A stretch of DNA of 64,000 bases, taken from the NCBI RefSeq assembly GCF_001713455.1, contig NZ_CP016464.1, positions 2,280,001 to 2,344,000 of the forward strand, given 5' to 3'. Shown here piece after piece: positions 1-8,855 of the stretch (position 1 is its first letter; each line of letters opens with the position of its first letter). Below the pieces are notes generated by a model. The model was not told where the DNA came from and ran no database searches. It saw only the letters and a program-made list of their open reading frames with translations. This stretch comes from Bosea sp. RAC05 (lineage in GTDB: Bacteria > Pseudomonadota > Alphaproteobacteria > Rhizobiales > Beijerinckiaceae). Both the position numbers and the translations under genes were made by a program.

Positions 1-15
1 GATAAGCCGATCGCT

Positions 16-31
16 CGCGATAACGCGATAA
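16..31. repeat. Tandem 8-bp direct repeat CGCGATAA
   Basis: CGCGATAA occurs twice back to back. It lies in the short gap between the left window edge and the 3' end of the LysR gene, so it may belong to the promoter region of a gene outside the window. No function can be assigned. Confidence 0.35.
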
Positions 32-60
32 CCAATTTGATCGCATTACCTAACCTGATG

Positions 61-990
61 TTATCCTGCCAGCCGGCTGCGGGCCTCTGGGGCACGCGGT
101 CTCACCACCGCGTCCATCTCCTGCCGCAGCAGGGTCACGAAGGTCTCGGCATAGACGGACGGCGCCTTGTCGTTCTTGATCGCGACATAGGTCTGGAACT
201 GCGTCGGCTCGGCGATCGGGATCGTGGCGATGCCCTGCATCGAGCCATGCGCCACGGTGAACTGGTCGATCACCGCAATGCCGAGCCCGGCCCGGACGAG
301 CGAGCAGACGGTCGTGCCGAAGCGCGCCTTGATGACGATGTCGTAGGCGAGGCCCTGGCGGCTGAAGATCTCGGCCATGATCCGTCCGTAGGGGTCGTTG
401 GGGTCGATGCCGATCAGCGGGTGGCGCACGATCTCGGTCGCCGAGATGACCGGCCGCCCGGCGAGCTCATGACCCTCGGGCACGATGCAGAGCAACTCGC
501 CCCGGCTCAGCGGCACGAAATCGATGCCGGGATGGTCGAGCTTGTAGCTCATCGCCGCGATCTCGCCGCGCCCGAGGAGGAGGTAGTCGAGCGCCTCCTC
601 GATCTTGAGGATGTTGATGTCGAGCCGAAGATCGGGGTGCTTGCGCTTCAGCTTCTCGATCGCGCGCGGCACCATCACATGGCAGATGCTCGGCACCGAG
701 CCGATCCGCAATTCGACGCCGCCGCCACGCTCGATCCGCGCCAAGGTATAGTGGAGGTCGTCGACCTTTTTGTAGACGCCGTTGATCTGCTCGAAGATGT
801 CGTTGGCCTCCGGCGTCGGCACATAGCGCCCGTGCCGGCGCTCGAACAGCTTCAGCCGCAGGGTTCGCTCGGTGTGCTTCATCAGCCGGCTGATGCCCGG
901 CGCCGAGACAGCGAGCAGCTTGGCCGCACCGCTGATCGTGCCGGTGATCATGATGGCGCGGATCACCTCGATCTGTCGCAAGGTGAGCAT
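61..990 (-). CDS. LysR-family transcriptional regulator
   Basis: This 309-residue protein has the layout of a LysR-type regulator. The first 60 residues form a winged helix-turn-helix (RQIEVIRAIMITGTISGAA, then a recognition helix around AVSAPGISRLMKH). Residues 90-295 form the effector-binding domain with its usual IGSVPS and GLGIAVI segments. It is divergent from the hydratase-like gene at 1225 with a 234-bp shared upstream region, the usual LysR arrangement, so it probably controls that gene and itself. The effector cannot be named; a small organic acid is the family-typical guess. Confidence 0.9.
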   Translation of the reverse strand: MLTLRQIEVIRAIMITGTISGAAKLLAVSAPGISRLMKHTERTLRLKLFERRHGRYVPTPEANDIFEQINGVYKKVDDLHYTLARIERGGGVELRIGSVPSICHVMVPRAIEKLKRKHPDLRLDINILKIEEALDYLLLGRGEIAAMSYKLDHPGIDFVPLSRGELLCIVPEGHELAGRPVISATEIVRHPLIGIDPNDPYGRIMAEIFSRQGLAYDIVIKARFGTTVCSLVRAGLGIAVIDQFTVAHGSMQGIATIPIAEPTQFQTYVAIKNDKAPSVYAETFVTLLRQEMDAVVRPRAPEARSRLAG

Positions 991-1224
991 GGCCGTTCCG
1001 TCCCCTCAGCGTCTTTTGACGCCGAGCGGAGGCGAGCGACGCCCGGCTGTCAAGCCGCCGGAGGGGAGGGGCGGATCTCTCGGCCTCTGCAGCCCGAAAG
1101 CCCCGAGCGCCCGAACCATGGCCTCGCCGTCGCTGCGGCGGGGGTGGCCTCGCGGGCGCGGGTCGTGCAGGGTGCGCGCCGAACACCGGCCAGGCCGGGA
1201 CGATGAGGACAGGGACGAGACGCC

Positions 1225-1977
1225 ATGCCGACCACGAATGAGACCCTGCGCGATGCGCTGGTCGCAAGCCGCCGCGACAAGAGCCTGATCGAGATGGCCG
1301 AGCAGCCGGTGCCGGGCTCCTTCCTCGACGGGCTGGCGATCCAGGCCGACATCGCCAGGACGCTCGGCCATGTGAAGGCGGGCTGGAAGGTGGCCATCGC
1401 CGAGGACGGCATGCCGGTCGCCGGCCTGATGCCCGGCCCCTGGCTCGCGCCCGGCGACGTCTATGACGGTGCGATCGGGGCCGAACTGCGCGTCGAGATC
1501 GAGATCGCCCTGCGCCTCGCCCGCGACGTGCCGATGCGCCCGGGCCAGCCCTATTCGCGCGCCGAACTGCTCGGCCATTGCGACAAGGCCTATCTCGGCA
1601 TCGAGATCGTCGAGAGCCGTCTCGCCAACTGGCAGGGCGTGCCCTTCGCGCTCTGGCTCGCCGACGCGCTCGGCCATGGTGGCTACTATCTCGGCCAGGA
1701 ACTCGACATGACGGTGCTCGACGATCTCTCGGGCCTGGACTGCTTCATCTCGCTCAACGGTGTGACGCTCTACGACCGGCCGGCGGTGCATTCCAACGGC
1801 GATCCGATGGCGCCGTTCCTCGCCTGGGCCAACCGCAAGGACGAACTGATGGGCGGCCTGCGCGCCGGCCAGATCGTCACGACGGGCAGCCTCTGCGGCG
1901 GCGTGCTCTCGCCGGGCAAGGGCGAGATCGTCACCAAGCTCGCCCCGCTGGGGGGCGTTTCGCTGACGCTTCGGTAG
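1225..1977 (+). CDS. 2-keto-4-pentenoate hydratase / FAH-superfamily hydratase-decarboxylase
   Basis: This 250-residue protein resembles the MhpD-type hydratases that add water to 2-hydroxypenta-2,4-dienoate in meta-cleavage pathways. The fold-typical carboxylate ligands are visible: E91-I-E93, and E130 in GIEIVESR, together expected to hold a divalent metal. SLCGG near the C-terminus and AGWKVAI near residue 52 are also family-like. No other ring-cleavage gene is nearby, so the substrate is uncertain. The gene stands alone, divergent from the LysR gene, and is probably induced by that regulator's ligand. Confidence 0.8.
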   Translation: MPTTNETLRDALVASRRDKSLIEMAEQPVPGSFLDGLAIQADIARTLGHVKAGWKVAIAEDGMPVAGLMPGPWLAPGDVYDGAIGAELRVEIEIALRLARDVPMRPGQPYSRAELLGHCDKAYLGIEIVESRLANWQGVPFALWLADALGHGGYYLGQELDMTVLDDLSGLDCFISLNGVTLYDRPAVHSNGDPMAPFLAWANRKDELMGGLRAGQIVTTGSLCGGVLSPGKGEIVTKLAPLGGVSLTLR

Positions 1978-2092
1978 CCAGGACGATCACATCCGCCGGA
2001 TTTGCCCGCGCTCGCCTTCTTTCGGTATGGTCGGGCGCGGAACATCGGTAGGGTGTTGCGGTTGCGTGTGTGGGGGGTTGCTTGGAGGTCGG

Positions 2093-4105
2093 ATGCGGTC
2101 GTGGCGGAGAACAGGCAGCGCGGTCGCGCTGACAGGAACCTGTGCGCTCGCCCTGATGGCCGCCCTGCGGCCGGCGCCGGTGCAGGCCTTCGATCTGTCG
2201 TCGCTGGATCTGTTCGGCCTCTTCACCAAGAAGGACGAGCCGCCGGCGGTGACGGCTGCGACGCTGCCGTACAGGCTCGACTTCGATCTCGGCGGCGCCG
2301 ATGACGCGAAGGCGCTGACGCGCACGCTGCAGGATGCCTCGCTGCTCTACAGGCTCCGCGCGGACGCCCCGCCCGATGGCGAGACGCTGGCGCGCCGCAT
2401 GGCGGCGGACCTCAACCCGCTGGTCGATGCGCTCTGGTCGCAGGGCTATTTCAATGCCGAGGTCGCGCTCGTGGTCGACGGCGTGGCGCTGCGGGTCGGC
2501 GCCGAGCCCGATGCCAGGCTGGTCCGCGCCCTCGAATCGCACCGCAACCGCGAGCCCGTGCCGATCACCGCCACGATCCGGCCAGGCCCCGTCTTCGCGC
2601 TGCGCCAGGTCGATGTCGCCGAGCGTGGCGCGTCCGGCGCACCCGCCATCGCCGATCCGCTCAAGGTCAGCCGGCTCAAGCCGGGTGACCCCGCGACCTC
2701 CGCCTCGCTGCGTTCGGCGCGGGCGGCGCTGGTCGATCATCTGCGCGCCCAGTCGCGCCCGCTCGCCAGGGTCGTCGAGCTGCGCCCGGTCGTCGACCAC
2801 GCCGCGCGCGTCATGGACGTCACCTATGTGGTGGAGCCTGGCCCCGTCGCCGGCTTCGGCACGGTCTCGGTCGCAGAGACAGGGGATATCCCGCCCGCCG
2901 TCATCCGATCCTTCATCTATCTCGAGCCGGGCGATCCCTATTCGCCGAAGGCGCTGACCGACACCCGCAAATCCATCGCCACGGTGCCCGCCGTCGCCTC
3001 CGTGCGCATCCGCGAGGCCGAGCGGCTGGACGCCGCCGGCAATCTGCCGATCTTCGTCGAGGTCACCGAGCGGCCCAAGCGCCTGCTCGGCTTCTCGGCG
3101 CGTTACTCCACGATCGACGGCCCGGCGGTGAAGACCTATTGGGAACACCGCAACCTCTTCGGCGGGGCCGAGCGCCTGCGGCTGGAGGGCGACCTGTTCC
3201 TGGCGCCCCGCATCGACGGCACCAAGATCACCACATTTGAGGATTTCGAGCGCTCCGACCTCGGTGGCCGCTTTGCCGTCAGCTTCCTCAAGCCCGCGCT
3301 CGGCGGCAGCCGCTATGACTGGCTGCTCGACGGCGTCGCGACCCGCCAGCGCGTCGGGACCAACCGCTTCGGCGGCTACACCGCCCGCTATGGCAACGTC
3401 ACCACCGCGATCCAGCGCCGCTTCAGCGACACCTTCTCGGTCCAGGCCGGCCTCGAGGTCGAGCGCGGCCAGACCAGCGACGTGCTCGGCCAGGTTGACT
3501 ACACCCTGGTCGGTATCCCGCTCTCGGTGAAATACGATTCGACCGACAGCCTGCTCGACGCAACCCGCGGCATCCGCGCCACCGCCTCGGTCGCTCCTTA
3601 TCCGACCTTCCTCGGCTCGACCGTCGGGATCATCCAGAGCAAGGCCAGCTTCTCCACCTATTACGCGCTCGACGAGGACGCCCGCTACGTGCTCGCCGGC
3701 CGCGTCGGGCTCGGATCGATCGCGGGCGCCGATCTCGACGAGATCCCCGCCACGCGGCGCTTCTATGCCGGCGGCGGTGGCTCGGTGCGCGGCTATGCGT
3801 ATCGCACGCTCTCGCCGCTCGGCCCGCTCAACCGTCTGACCGGCGGGCGCAGCCTGTTCGAGGCCTCGCTCGAGGCGCGCATCAAGATCACCGACACGAT
3901 CGGCGTGGTGCCCTTCTTCGATGCCGGCACCGCGTTTGAGGGCAGTGTGCCCGACTTCAAGCAGCGCCTGCAGATGGCTGCGGGTCTCGGCCTGCGCTAC
4001 TACACCGCGATCGGGCCGATCCGCGTCGACGTCGCCGCGCCGCTCAACCCGCGCAAGGGCGACAAGCCCGTCTCGCTCTATGTCAGCATCGGGCAGGCCT
4101 TCTGA
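2093..4105 (+). CDS. tamA: TamA, outer-membrane subunit of the translocation and assembly module
   Basis: This 670-residue BamA/Omp85-family protein inserts into the outer membrane and works with TamB in outer-membrane protein assembly and envelope lipid homeostasis. The chosen ATG follows GGAGG at 2084-2088 and gives a clear signal peptide ending near PVQA; an ATG at 2027 would add an unlikely cysteine/glycine-rich head. POTRA-like repeats occupy roughly residues 40-300. The barrel occupies the C-terminal half, with FYAGGGGSVRGY typical of Omp85 strands and loop L6. The last residue is Phe, as expected for a BAM substrate. It overlaps tamB by one base (TGATG). Confidence 0.93.
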   Translation: MRSWRRTGSAVALTGTCALALMAALRPAPVQAFDLSSLDLFGLFTKKDEPPAVTAATLPYRLDFDLGGADDAKALTRTLQDASLLYRLRADAPPDGETLARRMAADLNPLVDALWSQGYFNAEVALVVDGVALRVGAEPDARLVRALESHRNREPVPITATIRPGPVFALRQVDVAERGASGAPAIADPLKVSRLKPGDPATSASLRSARAALVDHLRAQSRPLARVVELRPVVDHAARVMDVTYVVEPGPVAGFGTVSVAETGDIPPAVIRSFIYLEPGDPYSPKALTDTRKSIATVPAVASVRIREAERLDAAGNLPIFVEVTERPKRLLGFSARYSTIDGPAVKTYWEHRNLFGGAERLRLEGDLFLAPRIDGTKITTFEDFERSDLGGRFAVSFLKPALGGSRYDWLLDGVATRQRVGTNRFGGYTARYGNVTTAIQRRFSDTFSVQAGLEVERGQTSDVLGQVDYTLVGIPLSVKYDSTDSLLDATRGIRATASVAPYPTFLGSTVGIIQSKASFSTYYALDEDARYVLAGRVGLGSIAGADLDEIPATRRFYAGGGGSVRGYAYRTLSPLGPLNRLTGGRSLFEASLEARIKITDTIGVVPFFDAGTAFEGSVPDFKQRLQMAAGLGLRYYTAIGPIRVDVAAPLNPRKGDKPVSLYVSIGQAF

Positions 4106-7100
4106 TGCGGACCTTGCTCACATCGCTGCGGCCCCTGACGCTTCGGCTGGTCCTGCCGGCCCTGCTGCTTCTCGCGGGCGTGCTCGCCTTCGCGCCCTTC
4201 GGCGGCTTCGCCCAGAACGCCCAGACCGATCGCGGCGTCGTCGCCGATCTGATCTCCAAAGCGCTCTCCAGCGATACCAGCCAGGTCTCGATCGGCGCGG
4301 TCAACGGCGCGCTCTCCTCGGATGTCGAGATCCGCGACATCGTCCTCTCGGACCGGGACGGCCCCTGGCTGCGGCTCGACCGCGTGCGCCTGATCTGGAC
4401 GCGCAGCGCGCTGCTGCTGCGCCGCCTCGACATCGACCGGCTGGAGATCGGCAAGCTCGAGCTGCTGCGCCGCCAGGCGCCGCAGCCGGCCGGTGCCGCG
4501 CCCCCGAGCGACCAGCCGATCCTGCCGGAACTGCCGCTCAAGGTGATCGTCCGCGCCTTCCAGCTCAATGAACTCGCGCTCGGCGAGCCGGTGATCGGCG
4601 TCGCCGCGCGGCTCGGCGCCACCGGCTCGGCGACGCTGGGGCCGCCGAGCGAAGGGCTCGACCTCAAGCTCGCGGCACGCCGCCTCGATGCCGGCGGCCA
4701 GTTCGACGTCAGTATCGCCTTCGTGCCCGACACGACGCGGCTCCAGCTCGCCGTGAAGCTCGACGAGCCCGCCGGCGGGCTGATCTCGAAGGTCGCCGGC
4801 CTGCCGGGCGAACCGCCGGTCACGCTCGATCTCGGCGGCGACGGCCCGCTCGATTCCTTCGGCTCGACGCTGATCTTCAATGCGGGCCCGACCATCGGCG
4901 CGCGCGGCGATGCCCGGCTCGATCGCAGCGGGGCCGAGCGCAAGCTCGATCTCGCGCTGGATGCCCGCATCGAGGGGCTGATGCCGGCCCCCGTCGCGCC
5001 GGTCTTCGCCGGCTCGACCCGCCTCGACGGCTCGGTCGGCTTCGCCGATGCCGGCGGCATCGACATTCGCAATATGGCGCTGGTCTCGGCGCTGGCGCGG
5101 CTCGACGTGCTCGGCCGCTACACCGCCGATAGGCAGCTCGACCTGCGCGTCACCGCCGCCGCCCGCCCCAATGCGGAGGGCAAGACCGTCGCCGCGGGCA
5201 CCGAGATCGGCAAGCTCGCTTTTGATGCCACGATCAAGGGCCCCGTCGCCGGGCCGACCATCGTCGCCACGCTCGACGCGCAGCAGGCCAGGCTGCCGGC
5301 TGGCGGCTTCGCCAGCCTCGGCCTCACCTTCAACGCCACGCCGACGGGCACGATCGGCGAAGCCGGCACGCGCATCAGCCTCACCGCCGACGGCCAGGCC
5401 GCCGGCATCACCCTGGCCGATCGCGCGCTGGCGCGTGCCGTCGGCGAGCGTGTCACCTTCACCCTGCGCGGCGTCGCCCAGGACGATGGCACGGCCGATT
5501 TCGAAACGCTGCGGCTGGCGATGTCGGGCGTCGAGCTCGACTATCGCGGCAAGGCCGGCAACGCCCGCATCCTCGGCCGCCTCCAGGCCGTGCTGCCCGA
5601 TCTCGCGCGCCTGAGCGGCCTGGCTGGTCGCCCGCTCGCCGGCCGCGCCGAATTCGGCGCCGAGATCGACGCCACGCCCCGCCGCAACGACTATGGTGCG
5701 ACGCTGAGCGGGCGAGGGGACCGCCTCGCCACCGGCGATGCCCGGCTCGACCGGCTGCTGGCCGGTAAGCTGACGCTCGACGGCCGGGTCCGGTCGCTAG
5801 CGGGCGACCTCACGGTGTCCGGCCTGAAGCTGGCCGGAGAGCACGCCGCCATCACCGCCGAGGGCGGCATCGCCCGGCAGGCCTCCGATCTGAAGCTCGC
5901 GCTGTCGATGCCCGACCTCAAGCGCGCCGATCCGCGTCTCTCGGGCCGCGGCGACGTGACCGCGCAGATCACCGGCCCGCGCGACCGGCTCGACGCCACC
6001 GCCCGCATCGCGGTCGCCAACGCGACAGCGCTCGCCCGCCCGATCCCGCGGCTGGCCATCGACGCGGTGATCAAGGATCTCCAGGGCGCGCTCGACACCC
6101 GCCTGACACTCGCCGGCGAGATTGATTCCAAGCCCGCCACCGGCACGCTCGCGCTCATGCGCCTGCCCGGCGACGGCTGGAACCTGTCGGCGCTAGATCT
6201 CGCCATCGGCTCGGTGCGCCTGAACGGCGCGCTGACGCTCGATCCCGCCAGCCGCGCCGAGGGCCGCCTGACGCTGGCTGCGCGCAATCTCGACGATCTC
6301 TCGGCGCTGGCCCTGACCAAGCTCGGCGGCCAGTTCGACGCCGACATCCGCCTCGCCGTCGTCGAGGGGCGCCAGAATCTCGACCTCACCGCGAAGGGCG
6401 CCAGGCTCGCCGGCCCCTCGGTCGCGATCGACCGCCTGGACGCGACCGCCGCCGCGCGTGACGTCTATGGGCGCCCGCAGCTCGATGCTTCGCTCGCCAT
6501 CGACCGCGCCGTCGTGGCCGGCGAGGCGATCAGCGCCATCCGCTTCGAGTCGAAGGGCGCCCCCGATGCGAGCGCCTTCACCCTGAGCGCCGCCGCGCGC
6601 GGCTTTGCCTTGAACGGCGCCGGCCGGCTCGTGCCCGGCGAACCGCTCAGCCTCGAACTGGCGAGCTTCGAGGCGCGCCGCGACGGAAAGCGCATCGCGC
6701 TCGCCAATCCCGCCAGCCTGCGCTTCCCGGCCGGGGGCGTCGAGATCGCCAATCTCGCCCTGGCGATCGATGGCGGCCGCCTGACCCTGAGCGGGCGCGT
6801 CGGCGAGCGCCTCGATCTCGATCTCGCCGCCGGCAAGATTCCGCTCTCTGCCGTCCGCATCCTCGCGCCGGGGCTCGACCTTTCCGGCACGCTCGAGGCG
6901 CAGGCGAAGATCGGCGGCACAGCCGCGGCGCCGACCGGGCCGTGGAGCGTCAAGGTGGCGCGCCTGGTGACGCCGGAGACGCGCCGGGCCGGCCTGCCGT
7001 CCGTCGAGATCGCGGCGTCCGGCGCGCTGAACGGCGATGTCACGAGCGTCGATGCACAGGTCGACGCCGGCCGCGGCGCCAGCCTCACCCTGCGCGGCAC

Positions 7101-8439
7101 GGCCCCGCTGAACGCGTCCGGCGGGCTCGACCTCGCGGCGCGCGGGCGGGTCGATGCCGCGCTCGCCAATCCGCTGATCGGCGCGCAGGGCCAGCGGGTC
7201 ACCGGCGCCGTCGCGCTCGATCTGCGCGCGGCCGGCAGCCCCTCGGCCCCGCGCCTGTCGGGCACCGCCACCCTCACCGGCGGCAGCTTCACTGATGTGA
7301 TCCAGGGCATCCGCCTGACGGCGGTCGAGGCCCGCATCGCCGCGCAGGGCGAAAATCTCACCATCGAGCGCGCCAGCGCCAGCACGCCCAATGGCGGCAC
7401 GCTCTCCGCCAGCGGCCGCATCGCGCTCGATCCCGCGGCCGGGTTTCCCGGCCAGATCCGGGTCCAGGGCAACCGCGCGCAGCTGGTCTCCAGCGACATC
7501 GTCACCGCAGTCGCCAATCTCAATCTCGAACTCGCCGGGCCGCTGGCGCAGCGGCCGCGAATCGGCGGGCGCGTCGATGTCCTCTCGCTCGACGTCGCCG
7601 TGCCCGACCGGCTGCCCGCGACGCTGCGCCCTGTCGACGGAATCAAGCATGTCCGCCCGACTGGCACCGCCGCGGCCCGTCTCGCCGCGCAGAAGCGCGC
7701 CGCCCGGCCGGCCGCCCGCGGCGCCAGGCCGGTGCCCGCCTTCGATGCGGCGCTGGCGCTGACGGTCGCGGCCCCCAACCGGGTCTTCGTTCGGGGCCGT
7801 GGCATCGATGCGGAACTCGGCGGCCAGCTGCGCGTCGGCGGCACGCTGGCGGCGCCGCAGCTCGATGGCGGCTTCGAACTGCGCCGCGGGCGTCTCTCCG
7901 TGCTGAGCCAGCGGCTCGACTTCAGCCGTGGTCGTCTGACCTTCGCGGGCGGCACCCTGCCGGAACTCGATTTCGTCGCCGAAACACGCGCGGGCGACGT
8001 CACAGCCCGCGTCGTCGTCACCGGCCCGGCCGACCAGCCCGCCTTTGCCTTCACCTCCGATCCGGACCTGCCGCAGGACGAGGTGCTCTCGCGCCTGCTC
8101 TTCGCGCGTGCCTCGGGTTCGCTGTCGCCCTTCCAGGCGCTGCAGCTGGCGCAGACGGCGGCCCAGTTCGCCGGCGGGGGCGGGGATGATTCCTTCGAGC
8201 GGCTGCGCAAGTCGCTCGGTGTCGACAATCTCGACATCGGCGTCGGCGCGGGCGGGCCGACGATCGGCGTCTCGCGCTACATCAGCGACAATGTGTCCGT
8301 CGGCGTTAAGGCCGGGGCGCGGCCGGAGGACACTGGCGTCTCCGTCAACATCGACGTGACGCGCCGTCTCAAGCTGCAGGCGGAGACCAATGCCGAGGGC
8401 GGCGCGGCCGTCGGCGTCGGCGCCGAGTGGGAATACTGA
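4105..8439 (+). CDS. tamB: TamB, inner-membrane-anchored TAM component
   Basis: This very large 1444-residue protein has one N-terminal membrane anchor (about residues 12-30), a long repetitive beta-helix-like body rich in Ala, Gly, Leu and Asp, and the conserved TamB/DUF490 domain over about the last 370 residues. That domain includes FVAETRAGDVTARVVVTGP and DLPQDEVLSRLLF, with a C-terminal end GAEWEY. TamB spans the periplasm and partners TamA, whose stop codon overlaps its start. The length is in the usual range for alphaproteobacterial TamB. The two genes form an operon and no terminator hairpin with a T-run follows. Confidence 0.93.
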   Translation: MRTLLTSLRPLTLRLVLPALLLLAGVLAFAPFGGFAQNAQTDRGVVADLISKALSSDTSQVSIGAVNGALSSDVEIRDIVLSDRDGPWLRLDRVRLIWTRSALLLRRLDIDRLEIGKLELLRRQAPQPAGAAPPSDQPILPELPLKVIVRAFQLNELALGEPVIGVAARLGATGSATLGPPSEGLDLKLAARRLDAGGQFDVSIAFVPDTTRLQLAVKLDEPAGGLISKVAGLPGEPPVTLDLGGDGPLDSFGSTLIFNAGPTIGARGDARLDRSGAERKLDLALDARIEGLMPAPVAPVFAGSTRLDGSVGFADAGGIDIRNMALVSALARLDVLGRYTADRQLDLRVTAAARPNAEGKTVAAGTEIGKLAFDATIKGPVAGPTIVATLDAQQARLPAGGFASLGLTFNATPTGTIGEAGTRISLTADGQAAGITLADRALARAVGERVTFTLRGVAQDDGTADFETLRLAMSGVELDYRGKAGNARILGRLQAVLPDLARLSGLAGRPLAGRAEFGAEIDATPRRNDYGATLSGRGDRLATGDARLDRLLAGKLTLDGRVRSLAGDLTVSGLKLAGEHAAITAEGGIARQASDLKLALSMPDLKRADPRLSGRGDVTAQITGPRDRLDATARIAVANATALARPIPRLAIDAVIKDLQGALDTRLTLAGEIDSKPATGTLALMRLPGDGWNLSALDLAIGSVRLNGALTLDPASRAEGRLTLAARNLDDLSALALTKLGGQFDADIRLAVVEGRQNLDLTAKGARLAGPSVAIDRLDATAAARDVYGRPQLDASLAIDRAVVAGEAISAIRFESKGAPDASAFTLSAAARGFALNGAGRLVPGEPLSLELASFEARRDGKRIALANPASLRFPAGGVEIANLALAIDGGRLTLSGRVGERLDLDLAAGKIPLSAVRILAPGLDLSGTLEAQAKIGGTAAAPTGPWSVKVARLVTPETRRAGLPSVEIAASGALNGDVTSVDAQVDAGRGASLTLRGTAPLNASGGLDLAARGRVDAALANPLIGAQGQRVTGAVALDLRAAGSPSAPRLSGTATLTGGSFTDVIQGIRLTAVEARIAAQGENLTIERASASTPNGGTLSASGRIALDPAAGFPGQIRVQGNRAQLVSSDIVTAVANLNLELAGPLAQRPRIGGRVDVLSLDVAVPDRLPATLRPVDGIKHVRPTGTAAARLAAQKRAARPAARGARPVPAFDAALALTVAAPNRVFVRGRGIDAELGGQLRVGGTLAAPQLDGGFELRRGRLSVLSQRLDFSRGRLTFAGGTLPELDFVAETRAGDVTARVVVTGPADQPAFAFTSDPDLPQDEVLSRLLFARASGSLSPFQALQLAQTAAQFAGGGGDDSFERLRKSLGVDNLDIGVGAGGPTIGVSRYISDNVSVGVKAGARPEDTGVSVNIDVTRRLKLQAETNAEGGAAVGVGAEWEY

Positions 8440-8842
8440 GGCGCCGAGGGGAATCGCTCTGCGGCCTGTCGCAGCGCGCTCGCCCGGCACGACACCCGTG
8501 ATTCTGCTTTGGAACGGCTCCAAACCGGCGCTACCGGCGGGGTGCGGTTAACGGGTGGTAAATTTCGGCGTTCAAAGCGTGGCCTGCCTGCAACACCGGG
8601 TTCCAAAGCACCCCCTCGGGCCTCGCGGCGGCGTGATCGCGGTTGATCGGCGGGAGGGCTTTCGTATGGTTGTCCTGCGTCGGGACGTTCCCGGTCGCTG
8701 TTTTTCGTCTTCGCCTCTGAATGGTCAGGGACGCGGGCGAAAGACCGGGAACAAGCCGGTTCGGTGAATAGGGTCTCCTGGGGCCTCTCACCAATGAAGC
8801 GGTGGAAGCCCGAGGGTCTCGAAACTCTTTTGGAGGTTACCA
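8440..8842 (+). promoter_or_regulatory. 403-bp leader/promoter region of the porin gene
   Basis: No convincing protein gene lies here. Visible elements are a palindrome at 8508-8524 (TTTGGA-N5-TCCAAA), a CtrA-like box at 8546-8562, a possible sigma-70 promoter at 8643-8670 (TTGATC, 16-bp gap, TATGGT), a 20-codon reading frame starting at 8793, and a strong Shine-Dalgarno sequence (TGGAGG) just before the porin ATG. The promoter call is weak; the length of the region fits a highly expressed porin with a regulated leader. Confidence 0.5.
8546..8562 (-). promoter_or_regulatory. CtrA-like binding box (TTTA-N7-TTAACC)
   Basis: Read on the minus strand, the site is TTTA, seven bases, TTAACC. This is close to the known alphaproteobacterial CtrA consensus TTAA-N7-TTAAC. 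It lies about 280 bp upstream of the porin start. A second box of the same form lies at 16699-16715. TTAAC is rare in this GC-rich DNA, but binding is inferred only from the match. Confidence 0.35.
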
Positions 8843-8855
8843 ATGAAGCTCGTTA
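8793..8855 (+). CDS. Possible 20-residue upstream reading frame overlapping the porin start
   Basis: ATG at 8793 opens MKRWKPEGLETLLEVTNEAR and stops with TAA at 8853-8855, ten bases past the first base of the porin start codon and in a different frame. Its first ten bases with upstream context (CCAATGAAGC, 8791-8800) repeat exactly at the porin start (8840-8849). The Shine-Dalgarno signal is weak: a GGGG about 9 bases upstream. It could be a leader peptide coupling translation to the porin, or a chance duplication. Confidence 0.3.

Noticed and set aside
1..60. Partial gene at the left edge
   Set aside because: No reading frame with coding character runs into position 1; only a short repeat is visible.
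6193..8523. Long 776-codon minus-strand frame opposite tamB
   Set aside because: It has no start context or domain pattern and is a GC-rich shadow of tamB, whose plus-strand reading has the TamB domain.
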